DNA of 64,000 nucleotides from Caloramator quimbayensis (lineage in GTDB: Bacteria; Bacillota; Clostridia; Clostridiales; Caloramatoraceae). The stretch spans positions 1-64,000 of the forward strand of contig NZ_FUYH01000003.1 in NCBI RefSeq assembly GCF_900167605.1. Reading direction: 5' to 3'. The notes beneath the pieces were generated by a model, which saw only the letters and a program-made list of their open reading frames with translations, had not been told where the DNA came from and ran no database searches. A program made the position numbers and the translations under genes. Positions 15,947-24,301 of the stretch are shown here, piece after piece (positions within the stretch are counted from its first letter, which is position 1; each line of letters begins with the position of its first letter).

Positions 15947-17125
15947 CTATTCCCTTACTCCTAAGTAATTGTATACTTCGTATTTTCCTGTTTCGATTGC
16001 ACTGAATAAATCGGAGTAAACTTTTTCTATATTAACGCTTGTAACGTCTCTTCCACCAAGACCGTATATATAGCTTGTTACTATCTTTCCATCTGCTACT
16101 CCATACATAGCACTTCTTACTTCATTAAATAATGGTCCGCCAGATGCTGAGAATCCATCAAGTTTGTCCATTATTGCCACAGCCTTAACATTCTTTAAAG
16201 CCTTTGCTATTTCTTCTGCTGGGAAAGGTCTGAATACTCTAATCTTAATAAGTCCAACCTTCTTACCCTGTGCCCTTAAGTTATCAACCACATATTTTGC
16301 AGTTCCTGCTGTTGAGTTTATTACAACTATTGCAGCTTCTGCATCTTCCATTTTATATTCTTCAAAGAAGCTATACTTTCTTCCAGATAACTTTTCATAT
16401 TCAGCTGCTACTTCAAGAATAACATTTTTAGCATTTTTCATTGCTTCTGCTTGAAGTCTTTTATGTTCAAAGTAATGATTTGGAAGATCGAGTGGTCCCA
16501 TAGACATTGGCTCTTTACCAAGCAGTGCATATGGAGCTATTCTATTTTCTCCAACGAAGTTTTTAACATCTGCATCTTCAAGCATTTCAAGATTTTCAAC
16601 AGCATGGCTTGTTATAAATCCATCGTAGCAAACCATAACTGGAAGCTGAACATCCTTATGTTCACCTATTCTTACAGCTTGAATTAAGTTATCATAGGCT
16701 TCCTGTGCTGACTCACTGTATAGCTGAATCCAGCCTGAATCCCTTGCACCCATTGTATCTGAGTGGTCGTTATGTATATTTATTGGTCCTGATAATGCTC
16801 TGTTTGTAACTGCAAGAACCAATGGGGTTCTCATTGAAGCACCAACATAAAGCATTTCCCACATAAGTGCAAGACCTGCTGATGCTGTTGCAGTCATGAC
16901 TCTTCCACCTGCTGCTGCAGCACCAAGACATGCTGACATAGCACTGTGTTCTGATTCAACTGGAACGAATTCTGTATCTACTTGTCCATTAGCAACGAAC
17001 TGTGAAAAGTACTGAGGTACTTCTGTTGATGGTGTTATAGGGAAAGCAGCAACAACATCAGGGTTGATTTGTTTCATACCAAATGCAACTGCTTCGTTAC
17101 CGCTTAAAGAAACTCTTTTCGCCAT
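15947..17125 (-). CDS. porA: Pyruvate:ferredoxin oxidoreductase, alpha subunit
   Basis: A 392-residue subunit. The N-terminal pyrimidine-binding domain of the TPP enzyme has GNEAVAFGMKQINPDVVAAF and PITPSTEVP, ESEHSAMSACLGA and TATASAGLALMWE. The C-terminal domain (about 260-385) has VKAVAIMDK. The start ATG is 18 bases after porD. Together with porB it forms the catalytic core. Confidence 0.92.
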   Translation of the reverse strand: MAKRVSLSGNEAVAFGMKQINPDVVAAFPITPSTEVPQYFSQFVANGQVDTEFVPVESEHSAMSACLGAAAAGGRVMTATASAGLALMWEMLYVGASMRTPLVLAVTNRALSGPINIHNDHSDTMGARDSGWIQLYSESAQEAYDNLIQAVRIGEHKDVQLPVMVCYDGFITSHAVENLEMLEDADVKNFVGENRIAPYALLGKEPMSMGPLDLPNHYFEHKRLQAEAMKNAKNVILEVAAEYEKLSGRKYSFFEEYKMEDAEAAIVVINSTAGTAKYVVDNLRAQGKKVGLIKIRVFRPFPAEEIAKALKNVKAVAIMDKLDGFSASGGPLFNEVRSAMYGVADGKIVTSYIYGLGGRDVTSVNIEKVYSDLFSAIETGKYEVYNYLGVRE

Positions 17126-17143
17126 ATTCTAATCCTCCCCTCA

Positions 17144-17446
17144 TTATTCTTCTGGAACGAAATCAAGTGCGCCAAATTTACACTGTTTTGTACAAACTCC
17201 GCAGCCTTTGCAGTGATCATAGTCAAATCCAACGAATTTACCGTTTTCAACTTTTATGGAGTTATCGGGACATACTACCCAGCAAAGTAAGCAGTGCTTA
17301 CATTTATCTTCGTGCCATACTGGTCTCATTGATCTCCAGTCACCTGTCTTAAAATCTTCAGCATTACCTGCATCAACAATAACTCCACCTGGTGTAGTTT
17401 CTTTCCAAGTAGTATCTGGTGTTATATTCACCTTTCTATTACTCAT
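17144..17446 (-). CDS. porD: Pyruvate:ferredoxin oxidoreductase, delta subunit (2[4Fe-4S] ferredoxin-like)
   Basis: A 100-residue subunit with two Cys4 clusters: CKHCLLCWVVCP and CKGCGVCTKQC. They relay electrons to external ferredoxin. The GTG/ATG region overlaps the end of porC by 8 bases, which implies translational coupling. Confidence 0.92.
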   Translation of the reverse strand: MSNRKVNITPDTTWKETTPGGVIVDAGNAEDFKTGDWRSMRPVWHEDKCKHCLLCWVVCPDNSIKVENGKFVGFDYDHCKGCGVCTKQCKFGALDFVPEE

Positions 17447-18017
17447 TTCCCTTCACCTCCTCAAGTGCTCTCTTAACAGCCTCCATGTTCTTTGGAACAA
17501 CCTGTGGCTTATTAGCAAACTTATGCTTGAAGGATGCTTCTATATCGTTTAAGAATACTTCAACTGAAACAACTTCAGTAATCTTTACAACCGCAGCAAG
17601 CATTGGAGTATTTGGGAAATATGCTCCAAGTGTTTCTTCTGAAATCTTTCTTGCATCGATTGTATATACTTTTCCATTATAATTTAATTCTTTTTTAATT
17701 TCCTCTGGTGATTTTGAAGTATTGATAATTACTGCGCCATTTTCCTTTAATCCTGCAGTTACTGGAACTGATTTGATTAAAGTTTCGTCAACAACTACTA
17801 CATAATCTGGTTCATAGATATTGCTATGAATTGTTATTGGATCATCACTTATTCTGTTATATGCAGTAATTGGAGCACCCATTCTTTCTGGGCCGTATTC
17901 TGGAAAACCCTGTATGTACTTTCCAGTGTTAAAAGCTACTTCAGCAAGTAGTAATGAAGCTGTTTTAGCACCTTGTCCACCACGACCGTGCCAACGAATT
18001 TCAACAAGCTTACCCAT
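17439..18017 (-). CDS. porC: Pyruvate:ferredoxin oxidoreductase, gamma subunit
   Basis: A 192-residue gamma subunit with the conserved start EIRWHGRGGQGAKTAS and the middle FPEYGPERMGAPI. It is the first gene of the operon, with GGGAGGAA before the ATG. The upstream region carries a near-consensus promoter and a 13-bp inverted repeat. Confidence 0.92.
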   Translation of the reverse strand: MGKLVEIRWHGRGGQGAKTASLLLAEVAFNTGKYIQGFPEYGPERMGAPITAYNRISDDPITIHSNIYEPDYVVVVDETLIKSVPVTAGLKENGAVIINTSKSPEEIKKELNYNGKVYTIDARKISEETLGAYFPNTPMLAAVVKITEVVSVEVFLNDIEASFKHKFANKPQVVPKNMEAVKRALEEVKGNE

Positions 18018-18112
18018 TGTTTTTTTCCTCCCTTCAACTTCTTAACTTATATTCAGGCACTGCCTAAATTATGTAACAATAATAATTGTTAACAGAAAAC
18101 AGAACCTATAAA

Positions 18113-18143
18113 GTTATAATTCAAAGGAAATTTGAATTATAAC
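18113..18143. promoter_or_regulatory. Perfect 13-bp inverted repeat in the por leader
   Basis: GTTATAATTCAAA (18113-18125), loop GGAAA, TTTGAATTATAAC (18131-18143). It lies about 100 bases upstream of porC and just downstream of the predicted transcription start. It could be an operator for a dimeric repressor or a leader RNA hairpin; no T run follows, so it is not a terminator. Confidence 0.5.
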
Positions 18144-18157
18144 AGTATTCAAAAAAA

Positions 18158-18186
18158 ATTGTAACAAAGCAGGTTAATAAAGTCAA
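18158..18186 (-). promoter_or_regulatory. Candidate por operon promoter
   Basis: Minus-strand TTGACT (18181-18186), 17 bases, TACAAT (18158-18163). The predicted start is near 18151, upstream of the inverted repeat. Confidence 0.6.
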
Positions 18187-18301
18187 TAACTCTTAAAAAT
18201 CGAAAAAGATTTTCAAAGAAGAATATTATATAAATTTACCCTTTATGACAAAAAACATATATATCTTATATTGCTCATATAATTTTATCCATTTTCTACA
18301 T

Positions 18302-18328
18302 AAAAAAACCATGGACTTAGCCACGGTT
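18302..18328 (-). terminator. Terminator overlapping the psd 3' end
   Basis: Minus-strand AACCGTGG-CTAAGT-CCATGGTT followed by TTTTTTT. The psd stop codon (TAA) lies in the loop, so the last codons form the stem. Confidence 0.8.
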
Positions 18329-19216
18329 GTTTTTCTTTATTCCTATTCTCTCTCCCATAAAAACACTTGTTTCAAACCCTTTTTGAGTTTGCTTTATTAT
18401 ATCCTCATCAACTTCAATAATTTCTTTTTTAAAAAACAATATTACAGTTGAACCCCCAAATTTAAAATATCCCTTCTCATCCCCTCGGCTTACCTTTAAA
18501 TTTGGTGTGTATGTTTGAATGATTGAGCCTACAAAGGTTGCTCCAATTTCAACATATAAAACATCTGAAAAATTTTTTGAATGAAATATGCACCACTGCC
18601 TTTTATTTTCGCAGAAAATCCTTTCAATTTTTTCTAAAGCAATTGGATTAACAGAATAATAAAACCCCTTTATAAAATTTGTTTTTTCGCATATCCCTTC
18701 ATCAATAAAATGAAATCTATGATAATCTGTAGGGCATAATCTAAAAACTAAACAAGTTCCTCCCTGATATTGCTTTGCAATTTCTTGATTTTTAATTAAA
18801 TTACTTAATGAATATGTCATTCCTTTAACTTGTATAAGCATATCCTTATCTATATTTTGATATGCTAATACTTTACTATCGCATGGAGAAATTAAAATAT
18901 TATCATCTTTTTCAATATTTATTTTTTCATTATTTAACCTTCTTGAAAAAAAATCATTGAAAGTTCTATATTCTTCTTTTTGTAATTCAAATCTTGACAT
19001 ATCTATATTAAATTTTTCAACAAAATCATATATCATTCTTTTACTTATTGATAAATTACAATATAATCCGTAAATTTGAGATGCAATTTTTCTCTTTATA
19101 AAAAAATGTAACATTCCCATTCCTATATTCGAATAATAAATCCATTTTAAAAAACTACACCCAGCAACATTTTCTGTTTCATATTGCCTTGTTTTTCTAT
19201 TATAAAACCTTATCAT
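18317..19216 (-). CDS. psd: Phosphatidylserine decarboxylase proenzyme
   Basis: A 299-residue enzyme that makes phosphatidylethanolamine from phosphatidylserine. It shows the self-cleavage motif as FGGST near residue 258 (Gly-Ser cleavage yields the pyruvoyl group), SPCDSKV near 101 and YHRFHFIDEG near 155. Length and sequence match the clostridial type II group. No phosphatidylserine synthase is next to it. The C-terminal codons form part of its own terminator. Confidence 0.9.
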   Translation of the reverse strand: MIRFYNRKTRQYETENVAGCSFLKWIYYSNIGMGMLHFFIKRKIASQIYGLYCNLSISKRMIYDFVEKFNIDMSRFELQKEEYRTFNDFFSRRLNNEKINIEKDDNILISPCDSKVLAYQNIDKDMLIQVKGMTYSLSNLIKNQEIAKQYQGGTCLVFRLCPTDYHRFHFIDEGICEKTNFIKGFYYSVNPIALEKIERIFCENKRQWCIFHSKNFSDVLYVEIGATFVGSIIQTYTPNLKVSRGDEKGYFKFGGSTVILFFKKEIIEVDEDIIKQTQKGFETSVFMGERIGIKKNNRG

Positions 19217-19342
19217 TATAAACTCCTACCGCTACAAAAATATACTTAACAAAGCAATTATAGTATAAAAAATTTATGCTGACAACCGCATAAAACCATA
19301 ATAGTATCAATTATAATGAATGTCTGATTAATTATTTTGCAC

Positions 19343-19831
19343 TTATTTCATAGATAAACCTTTTTCTATAGCCTCCTGAATTATCTTATGGCAGCATGTT
19401 CCTAAGGGGTTATTTTTTATACAATCACTGTTTCTCATTGCCCCAGTAATCTCTATAATATCCTTAACAGTTCGTGCTCCATTATTAATTACAGCATCTA
19501 TTACCTGCTGCTCTGTAACTTTGCTGCAGTAGCAGGCATATTTAGGCTCAGCATCTTTCTTAAACCATATAGGCACTTTAACTTGCTCTTTTATAAACTT
19601 TAAACCTGATTGTAAGTTATAATAAACTACATCACATTCTTCATTCATGCATATATAATAATCCATATCTCCTACTAATTCAGCAATGTCATCTTTAACC
19701 AAATGCTTAACAGTTATATTTCTTACTTTTATTCCTGACAAATTACAAACAGGACATTTATTGTCATATTCTGCTTTTTTAAATTGTTCTTTTTCACCAC
19801 AGCAGCAATCGGTTTTACAAACTTGTGGCAT
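19343..19831 (-). CDS. CopZ-N/BFD-like [2Fe-2S] protein (Csac_0668-like family)
   Basis: A 162-residue Cys-rich protein. The N-terminal part has CKTDCCC and a CPVC motif (KCPVCNLSGIKV), resembling the zinc/[2Fe-2S] N-terminal domain of Archaeoglobus CopZ. The C-terminal part is a BFD-like [2Fe-2S] domain with CYCSKVTEQQVIDA and NPLGTCCHKII. I recall an NCBI family (Csac_0668) with this layout in which some members have selenocysteine; here the relevant positions are Cys. A role in metal handling or redox is likely but not shown. Monocistronic. Confidence 0.65.
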   Translation of the reverse strand: MPQVCKTDCCCGEKEQFKKAEYDNKCPVCNLSGIKVRNITVKHLVKDDIAELVGDMDYYICMNEECDVVYYNLQSGLKFIKEQVKVPIWFKKDAEPKYACYCSKVTEQQVIDAVINNGARTVKDIIEITGAMRNSDCIKNNPLGTCCHKIIQEAIEKGLSMK

Positions 19832-20029
19832 AGACTCACTCTCCTTCTTAAATAAATTTAAAGCAAAGAATTATTCCGTTGTCATCATATTAAATATCAT
19901 ATATTTTTTTATACACTTTTTCAGAAATATTTTCAATATGATTTTCATTATTATTTTGGTATTAAAAAATCTATAATTGAAAATTAAGATTATACATACT
20001 GGAAGTATTCTTTCACTTTAACTTTCTTT

Positions 20030-20917
20030 TTATAATCTATTATAAGTATTATCAATTTGAGGATATTTATCTAAAAAAATTTTATTTGCGGCCTGAAGTT
20101 TTTCAAAATACTCTCGATATGAATCGCTTAATATCTTTAGATTTTTTATAAATATATCATAATAACCACTCTCTTGCTGAAACTTTAATAATAACTGCTG
20201 CATTTTATAGGCTATAGAATTTTTGTATTCATCTGAATTTTTAAATTCTAAATATTTTTCAATATCTTCTTTGTTTTGTTTAAGATATTCCTCTGTATTA
20301 TTAACAGCATCTAATATAATATTATTTATTTTTTGCATATCCACATCTTCTAAATATTCAGTACTTTGCAGTAAATATTCTTCAAGTTCATCAGGCAACT
20401 GGATTCCTTCAATTTTATCAAGATATTCTACTATTTTTTTATATGCATTTTCTTTTTCCTCAGTATCAATTTTACCGTTTAGAAACTGCCCAAAATGTAT
20501 GCTTAAATACATTCCATACCATCCTGGAAAAGATTGAAGCAGCTTTTCTTTAATAGTAAAAAATTTATCTATATTTTCTTCAATATATTTTAATGCATTA
20601 TCAATATTATAATCTTTTATCAGCTGTTCTAAGCATTTTTTCTTTGCAATTGACTTTTCAAATTCTAAATTCATCTTATATTTACACTTTGAAAGTGCAG
20701 CAGATTTATTATTACTTTCTAAAATATCCTTTATATCAGCAATGCTGATACCAATTTTTCTTAAAGCTCCAATTTCTTTTAATTTATTAATATCTTCTTC
20801 GCTGTAAATTCTATAACCATTTTCTAAAACCTTTGGGTAAATTAATCCCTGCTGTTCGTAGTATTCAACAGCCTTTTTTGTTAATTTACACTTGCTGCAG
20901 ACATCTTTAATATACAT
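20030..20917 (-). CDS. MerR-family transcriptional regulator
   Basis: About 295 residues. The N-terminal winged helix has MYIKDVCSKCKLTKKAVEYYEQQGLI and GYRIYSEEDINKLKEI. A long alpha-helical C-terminal part (about 110-295) has no recognised ligand domain and no metal-binding Cys set beyond C8/C11. The frame is open to a GTG at 20926, but the ATG at 20917 is placed 6 bases after AGAGGTG and gives a standard MerR start. The promoter has the long spacer typical of MerR autoregulation. Confidence 0.82.
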   Translation of the reverse strand: MYIKDVCSKCKLTKKAVEYYEQQGLIYPKVLENGYRIYSEEDINKLKEIGALRKIGISIADIKDILESNNKSAALSKCKYKMNLEFEKSIAKKKCLEQLIKDYNIDNALKYIEENIDKFFTIKEKLLQSFPGWYGMYLSIHFGQFLNGKIDTEEKENAYKKIVEYLDKIEGIQLPDELEEYLLQSTEYLEDVDMQKINNIILDAVNNTEEYLKQNKEDIEKYLEFKNSDEYKNSIAYKMQQLLLKFQQESGYYDIFIKNLKILSDSYREYFEKLQAANKIFLDKYPQIDNTYNRL

Positions 20918-20935
20918 TTTTATCACCTCTTAACA

Positions 20936-20966
20936 ATCATAGTCCAATGCCTTAGGTGATAGTCAA
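20936..20966 (-). promoter_or_regulatory. MerR-type promoter with 19-bp spacer
   Basis: Minus-strand TTGACT (20961-20966) and TATGAT (20936-20941) are 19 bases apart. A CCTAAGG palindrome lies in the middle of the spacer, the usual place for MerR-family operators. The transcript would begin a few bases before the RBS. Confidence 0.6.
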
Positions 20967-21021
20967 TACCTTTATCAAAAAATTTTATCTAAGTTTATGT
21001 TCAAATCAAATAAAACATTTA

Positions 21022-21527
21022 CTAATATTTTCTAAAATTAAAGCCTAATAGTTCTATCTCGTCATTCTTGTCTAACTTTTTATCATAGTTTTTCCTTAAC
21101 TGAATTTGATTTAAATGATCAAATCCACATTCTCTATAAAATTTTATAGCACTTGTGTTTCTTGGTATAACATCTACAAACATTGCAACAACTTTCTTTT
21201 CGGCCATTAATTCATCCAACTTCTGCATAGCAATTTTACCTATACCACTACCCCTATACTGCTCTAATATAAATAAATCTTCTAACCACGCTACATCTTG
21301 TCCACCAAATATTACATAGAAAAATCCAACTGGTTCATTATCTAAAAACACATTATAAACAGTTCCTTCTTCTCTCCAGTATTGCAGAGTTTCTTTAGAT
21401 TCTTCATCTGTATGCCAATATTCTTTAGGAGCATTGTTTAATTTTCTATGATAATTCATTCACTCAGTAATCATTTTAGCAGTAGTTAAAATAATTCCTC
21501 TGAAAGTTCTTTAATTTTGACGTTCAT
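21022..21527 (-). pseudogene. GNAT acetyltransferase gene with broken 5' end
   Basis: The open part (21022-21459, 145 residues) is a GNAT domain with DLFILEQYRGSGIGKIAMQKL (acetyl-CoA loop) and FYRECGF. Upstream, an ATG at 21525-21527 with an excellent RBS (AAGGAAGGG) begins MNVKIKELSEELF, then meets TAA. One base out of frame the sequence continues TTAKMITE, then TGA, then joins in frame to MNYHRKLN. So the native N-terminus is split by one frameshift and one stop codon. An internal start at 21459 has only a weak RBS, so the protein is probably lost or truncated. Confidence 0.7.
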
Positions 21528-21559
21528 GCTTTTTCCCTTCCTTTCAATATATCACTTTC

Positions 21560-21763
21560 TTATATTCCCTTTACCGCTTTTACTTCCTCATATATCCCTT
21601 GAGTTGACGCTGGGTCATCTATTCCCTCAATATAAACTATCTTTACCTTTACCTATTCTATCACAGGTATTTCGTAAAACATGAACACTATTTTCATTCA
21701 TAACTTTTTCCAGAAACTCAAACTTCCCTAACCACCATTCATGATTTCCTGTCACAAAATAGG
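21560..21763 (-). pseudogene. Metallophosphoesterase fragment
   Basis: On the minus strand the frame reads YFVTGNHEWW, then LGKFEFLEKVMNENSVHVL, and after a one-base frameshift continues YIEGIDDPASTQGIYEEV to a TAA at 21560. It aligns with VTGNHENW ... AGIDDPSIETKS of the intact phosphoesterase at 12.4-13.2 kb. The N-terminal metal-binding half and the C-terminal GHAHGGQ part are missing. It directly abuts the stop codon of the neighbouring gene at 21764. Confidence 0.75.
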
Positions 21764-22375
21764 TCAGTCAATTTCAGTACCTCCATTATCCAAAAATACT
21801 TTTTCTTCGGCTTCGCACCTTAATTGATAGAAATAACGCACAAGTTTACTTTTATTTTTTATGGAATTTTTAATTTTACTTAGAGTTCTTTTTCCTACTC
21901 TTCTATCAATTATTGCCAATACATTAATAATTGCATTATCCGATTCCAATGACTCTTCAATAGGAGAATTCAAAAATCTTTCTGCAGACTCAAAGAAGTC
22001 ATATTGTGCAAATATATCTTGTCTTTCTACTTTCTTATGTGCCATATCATTTATACTTCTGTTTATGGCTATTTCTGGTAATATATTTTCAGAAAAGCCT
22101 TCCCTTCTTAACAACTCATATATCCTGTTTTGTTTAAAATAATTTTGTTCAAAAATATCTTCATTATTGTCTTTTAATTCTTTTTCTGCATTAAATACAG
22201 CAATTTCCTTTTTGATAGTACACATATTAATAACTTCATTCCTATCTACCGTTATATATGCCCTGCCCATCTGGTCATGAGCCTTTCTATAATTTGTTAC
22301 CCAAAATTCTACCCTGCTTCTTAAGCAAGGACAAATAAAATCCTCTAATTGTTTCTTTAATTTACTCCATCTCAT
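21764..22375 (-). CDS. SF0329-like family protein, unknown function
   Basis: A 203-residue soluble protein starting MRWSKLKKQLEDFICPCL, then NYRKAHDQMGRAYITVD, a pattern I associate with the SF0329 family of uncharacterised proteins. The C-terminal half is helical and charged. The start overlaps the end of the previous gene by 14 bases, so three genes (from 23455 down) form one operon. It ends exactly at the boundary with a phosphoesterase fragment, so its last residues may be altered. No function is known to me. Confidence 0.6.
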   Translation of the reverse strand: MRWSKLKKQLEDFICPCLRSRVEFWVTNYRKAHDQMGRAYITVDRNEVINMCTIKKEIAVFNAEKELKDNNEDIFEQNYFKQNRIYELLRREGFSENILPEIAINRSINDMAHKKVERQDIFAQYDFFESAERFLNSPIEESLESDNAIINVLAIIDRRVGKRTLSKIKNSIKNKSKLVRYFYQLRCEAEEKVFLDNGGTEID

Positions 22376-23033
22376 ACTTATCCTCCATAATTTTTATATC
22401 TCTTATATGAAGACTGCATTCCCTTGCCATATCTTTATAAAGATATAATCCATCACTGCCCGCAAAGAACATCGGAAAAGATAAATCAAAATTGCCACAG
22501 ACACTCACAGGAACTCTTATGAAGTGAAAAATAGAAAAGATTAATTCCCTGGTTGATAATTTTGTTAATAAAGTTATGATTTCTTCATCTTCTACTAAAA
22601 ACATATTTGAATCGCCGTTTAAATATCTAATCTGGTCAATAAAGAGTAATTTATCTTTATAGTCTAAACAAGATAAAATATTTACTAATTCTATATTACT
22701 CAAACCGTTCATGTGAAATTCTACTACAACTGGCTGGATTTTATTCATTTTATAAACTGCTTGCATAAATTCTACAAATCTATCTTCGTATTTAAGATTA
22801 TGTTCCCCAAAAGAATTTATTAATTTATCTGCTTCTTCAGGAGTTAAACAGTGATCATAAACATCTAAAAATCCATGAGTATACTTCTTAAAGCAGTCTT
22901 CTATTTCTTCATGATTTATTGATAATTTTTTTATGCTGTAAAATTCTTCTTTTGTTATTGGTTTTAATAGTATCATTTTTTGTAATACCTCTCTTACATA
23001 TATACTCTTCTTATATCTTTTCACAAAATCCAC
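22362..23033 (-). CDS. Unknown protein, middle gene of a three-gene operon
   Basis: A 223-residue soluble protein without signal peptide or TM segments. It is rich in acidic and aromatic residues (EFHMNGLSNIELVNILSCLD, FDLSFPMFFAGSDGLYLY). I recognise no family. It overlaps both neighbours (13 bases with the upstream gene, 14 with the downstream gene), which is good evidence that the three are expressed together and that it is intact. Confidence 0.55.
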   Translation of the reverse strand: MDFVKRYKKSIYVREVLQKMILLKPITKEEFYSIKKLSINHEEIEDCFKKYTHGFLDVYDHCLTPEEADKLINSFGEHNLKYEDRFVEFMQAVYKMNKIQPVVVEFHMNGLSNIELVNILSCLDYKDKLLFIDQIRYLNGDSNMFLVEDEEIITLLTKLSTRELIFSIFHFIRVPVSVCGNFDLSFPMFFAGSDGLYLYKDMARECSLHIRDIKIMEDKYEME

Positions 23034-23455
23034 GGCAACATAACTTCAAATTCCAATTGCATAACTGGTTTTGGTAAATTATCTGGTACAAGGTCTAACT
23101 TATCAGTAAATGTAAACTTCACATTTCCAATTTTAATTATGTTTGCGTTATCCCATTTGTCTGCTCCATTATTAGGTCTTTTAACTATTTCCCCAATCAA
23201 ATGATAAAAACCCATATATAAATGCTTACCTGCATTAGCTTCAAACTCCATAAATTCCCCTTCTTTTTCCGGGTCAATACCTAACATTGTATAAAAGTCC
23301 ATCACTTCTTTCGAAAAAGTTTTACAATTTTTTATGTAATTTCTACAGTAATCACAGCCACATCCTTCTTCAACTGTTATACTATCATAATATTCTTTTG
23401 TTTTTTCAGCATCTATTTTAAGTATCCACTCCTGCAAGTAAACTTTCTTCATCAT
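23021..23455 (-). CDS. Unknown Cys-motif protein, first gene of a three-gene operon
   Basis: A 144-residue protein with an N-terminal Cys cluster (GCGCDYCRNYIKNC, about 31-44) that could bind a metal, and a beta-rich C-terminus ending MQLEFEVMLPWIL. The ATG pair at 23450-23455 follows an AAAGGAGC site. Similar short proteins with CGCDYC occur in Firmicutes as hypotheticals. No function can be given. Confidence 0.55.
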   Translation of the reverse strand: MMKKVYLQEWILKIDAEKTKEYYDSITVEEGCGCDYCRNYIKNCKTFSKEVMDFYTMLGIDPEKEGEFMEFEANAGKHLYMGFYHLIGEIVKRPNNGADKWDNANIIKIGNVKFTFTDKLDLVPDNLPKPVMQLEFEVMLPWIL

Positions 23456-23504
23456 AGTATTTGCTCCTTTAGTATTATTAATTTTAATACATTACTTACT
23501 ACTT

Positions 23505-23615
23505 TTATAATCCGCCAATTATATAGGACAGCACAAATGCTTCGCTTATAAGCTGTGGTTCTTGTAAGAACATATAAGAAGGTTTATTCTCTAAATTATA
23601 TATTCTTTTATTGAA
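23505..23615 (-). pseudogene. Short coding remnant
   Basis: In the 230-base gap upstream of the three-gene operon, a minus-strand frame encodes about 36 residues (FNKRIYNLENKPSYMFLQEP, then QLISEAFVLSYIIGGL, stop at 23505) with a stop just before and no start or RBS. The composition is protein-like. Probably the tail of a lost gene; low certainty. Confidence 0.3.
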
Positions 23616-23685
23616 TTAATCCAATTCATACTTCTTATTACTCTTTATCCTGCTTTCTTTTTAAGTTGTTTAACATACTTTAAAA

Positions 23686-24195
23686 TCAATGATAAAACAG
23701 CTTAGTAGGCAATAAAAATGTCCACGGCATTGTAATAATAGCAATAGTAATTGCTACTTTTAATCTTAACTTCTTATCTTCAATCTGTTTTTTAAAAGTA
23801 AATTTATAATTAAATACAAATATAAAAACTGCAGCTATCAGCATGGAAAATATTATTATTACAACTGCCACAGGATGGCTAAACGGGTCATAGTCTATTG
23901 CTGTAATCAATTCATTAGGCAATTTCAAGTAATTTCCGACCATCTCCAATAAAAATAGTATTGAAGCACCTATAATATCTGCTAAAAATCCAAATATCCA
24001 AACTTTTAATATGCTTTTCTTATAAAATGTTTTTAGGTTGTTCTGTATATTGCCCAATCTAAAAACAAAAAAGCAAGCCATTATTACCAATGAATCAATG
24101 GTAAAATTACCTATCAGTGTTATAATTATAACTGGAGGTAAAAATAATAAAAACCAAATTGGGAAAATTATGTTGTATAATTTTATTTTTCTCAT
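23686..24195 (-). CDS. Four-TM membrane protein, unknown
   Basis: A 169-residue hydrophobic protein with about four TM helices (7-27, 31-45, 66-90, 107-128) and a fifth at 145-163, joined by short basic loops. The ATG follows AAGGAGCAAAAA. It resembles small clostridial membrane hypotheticals starting with an IFPIWFLLFLPP-like first helix. No motif points to transport or enzyme activity. Single gene. Confidence 0.6.
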   Translation of the reverse strand: MRKIKLYNIIFPIWFLLFLPPVIIITLIGNFTIDSLVIMACFFVFRLGNIQNNLKTFYKKSILKVWIFGFLADIIGASILFLLEMVGNYLKLPNELITAIDYDPFSHPVAVVIIIFSMLIAAVFIFVFNYKFTFKKQIEDKKLRLKVAITIAIITMPWTFLLPTKLFYH

Positions 24196-24301
24196 ATTTT
24201 TTTGCTCCTTAAATTATATTTTTCACTTTAGATATCGGATACCTTTAATATTCTCAATACATATTTACAAATAATTTTTCCCACAGGAAACTGTATTTCA
24301 A

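Noticed and set aside
18073..18094. Possible Rex operator upstream of por
   Set aside because: AATTGTTAACAG has only one clear half-site; the second half expected in the TTGTTAA-N4-TTAACAA pattern is missing.
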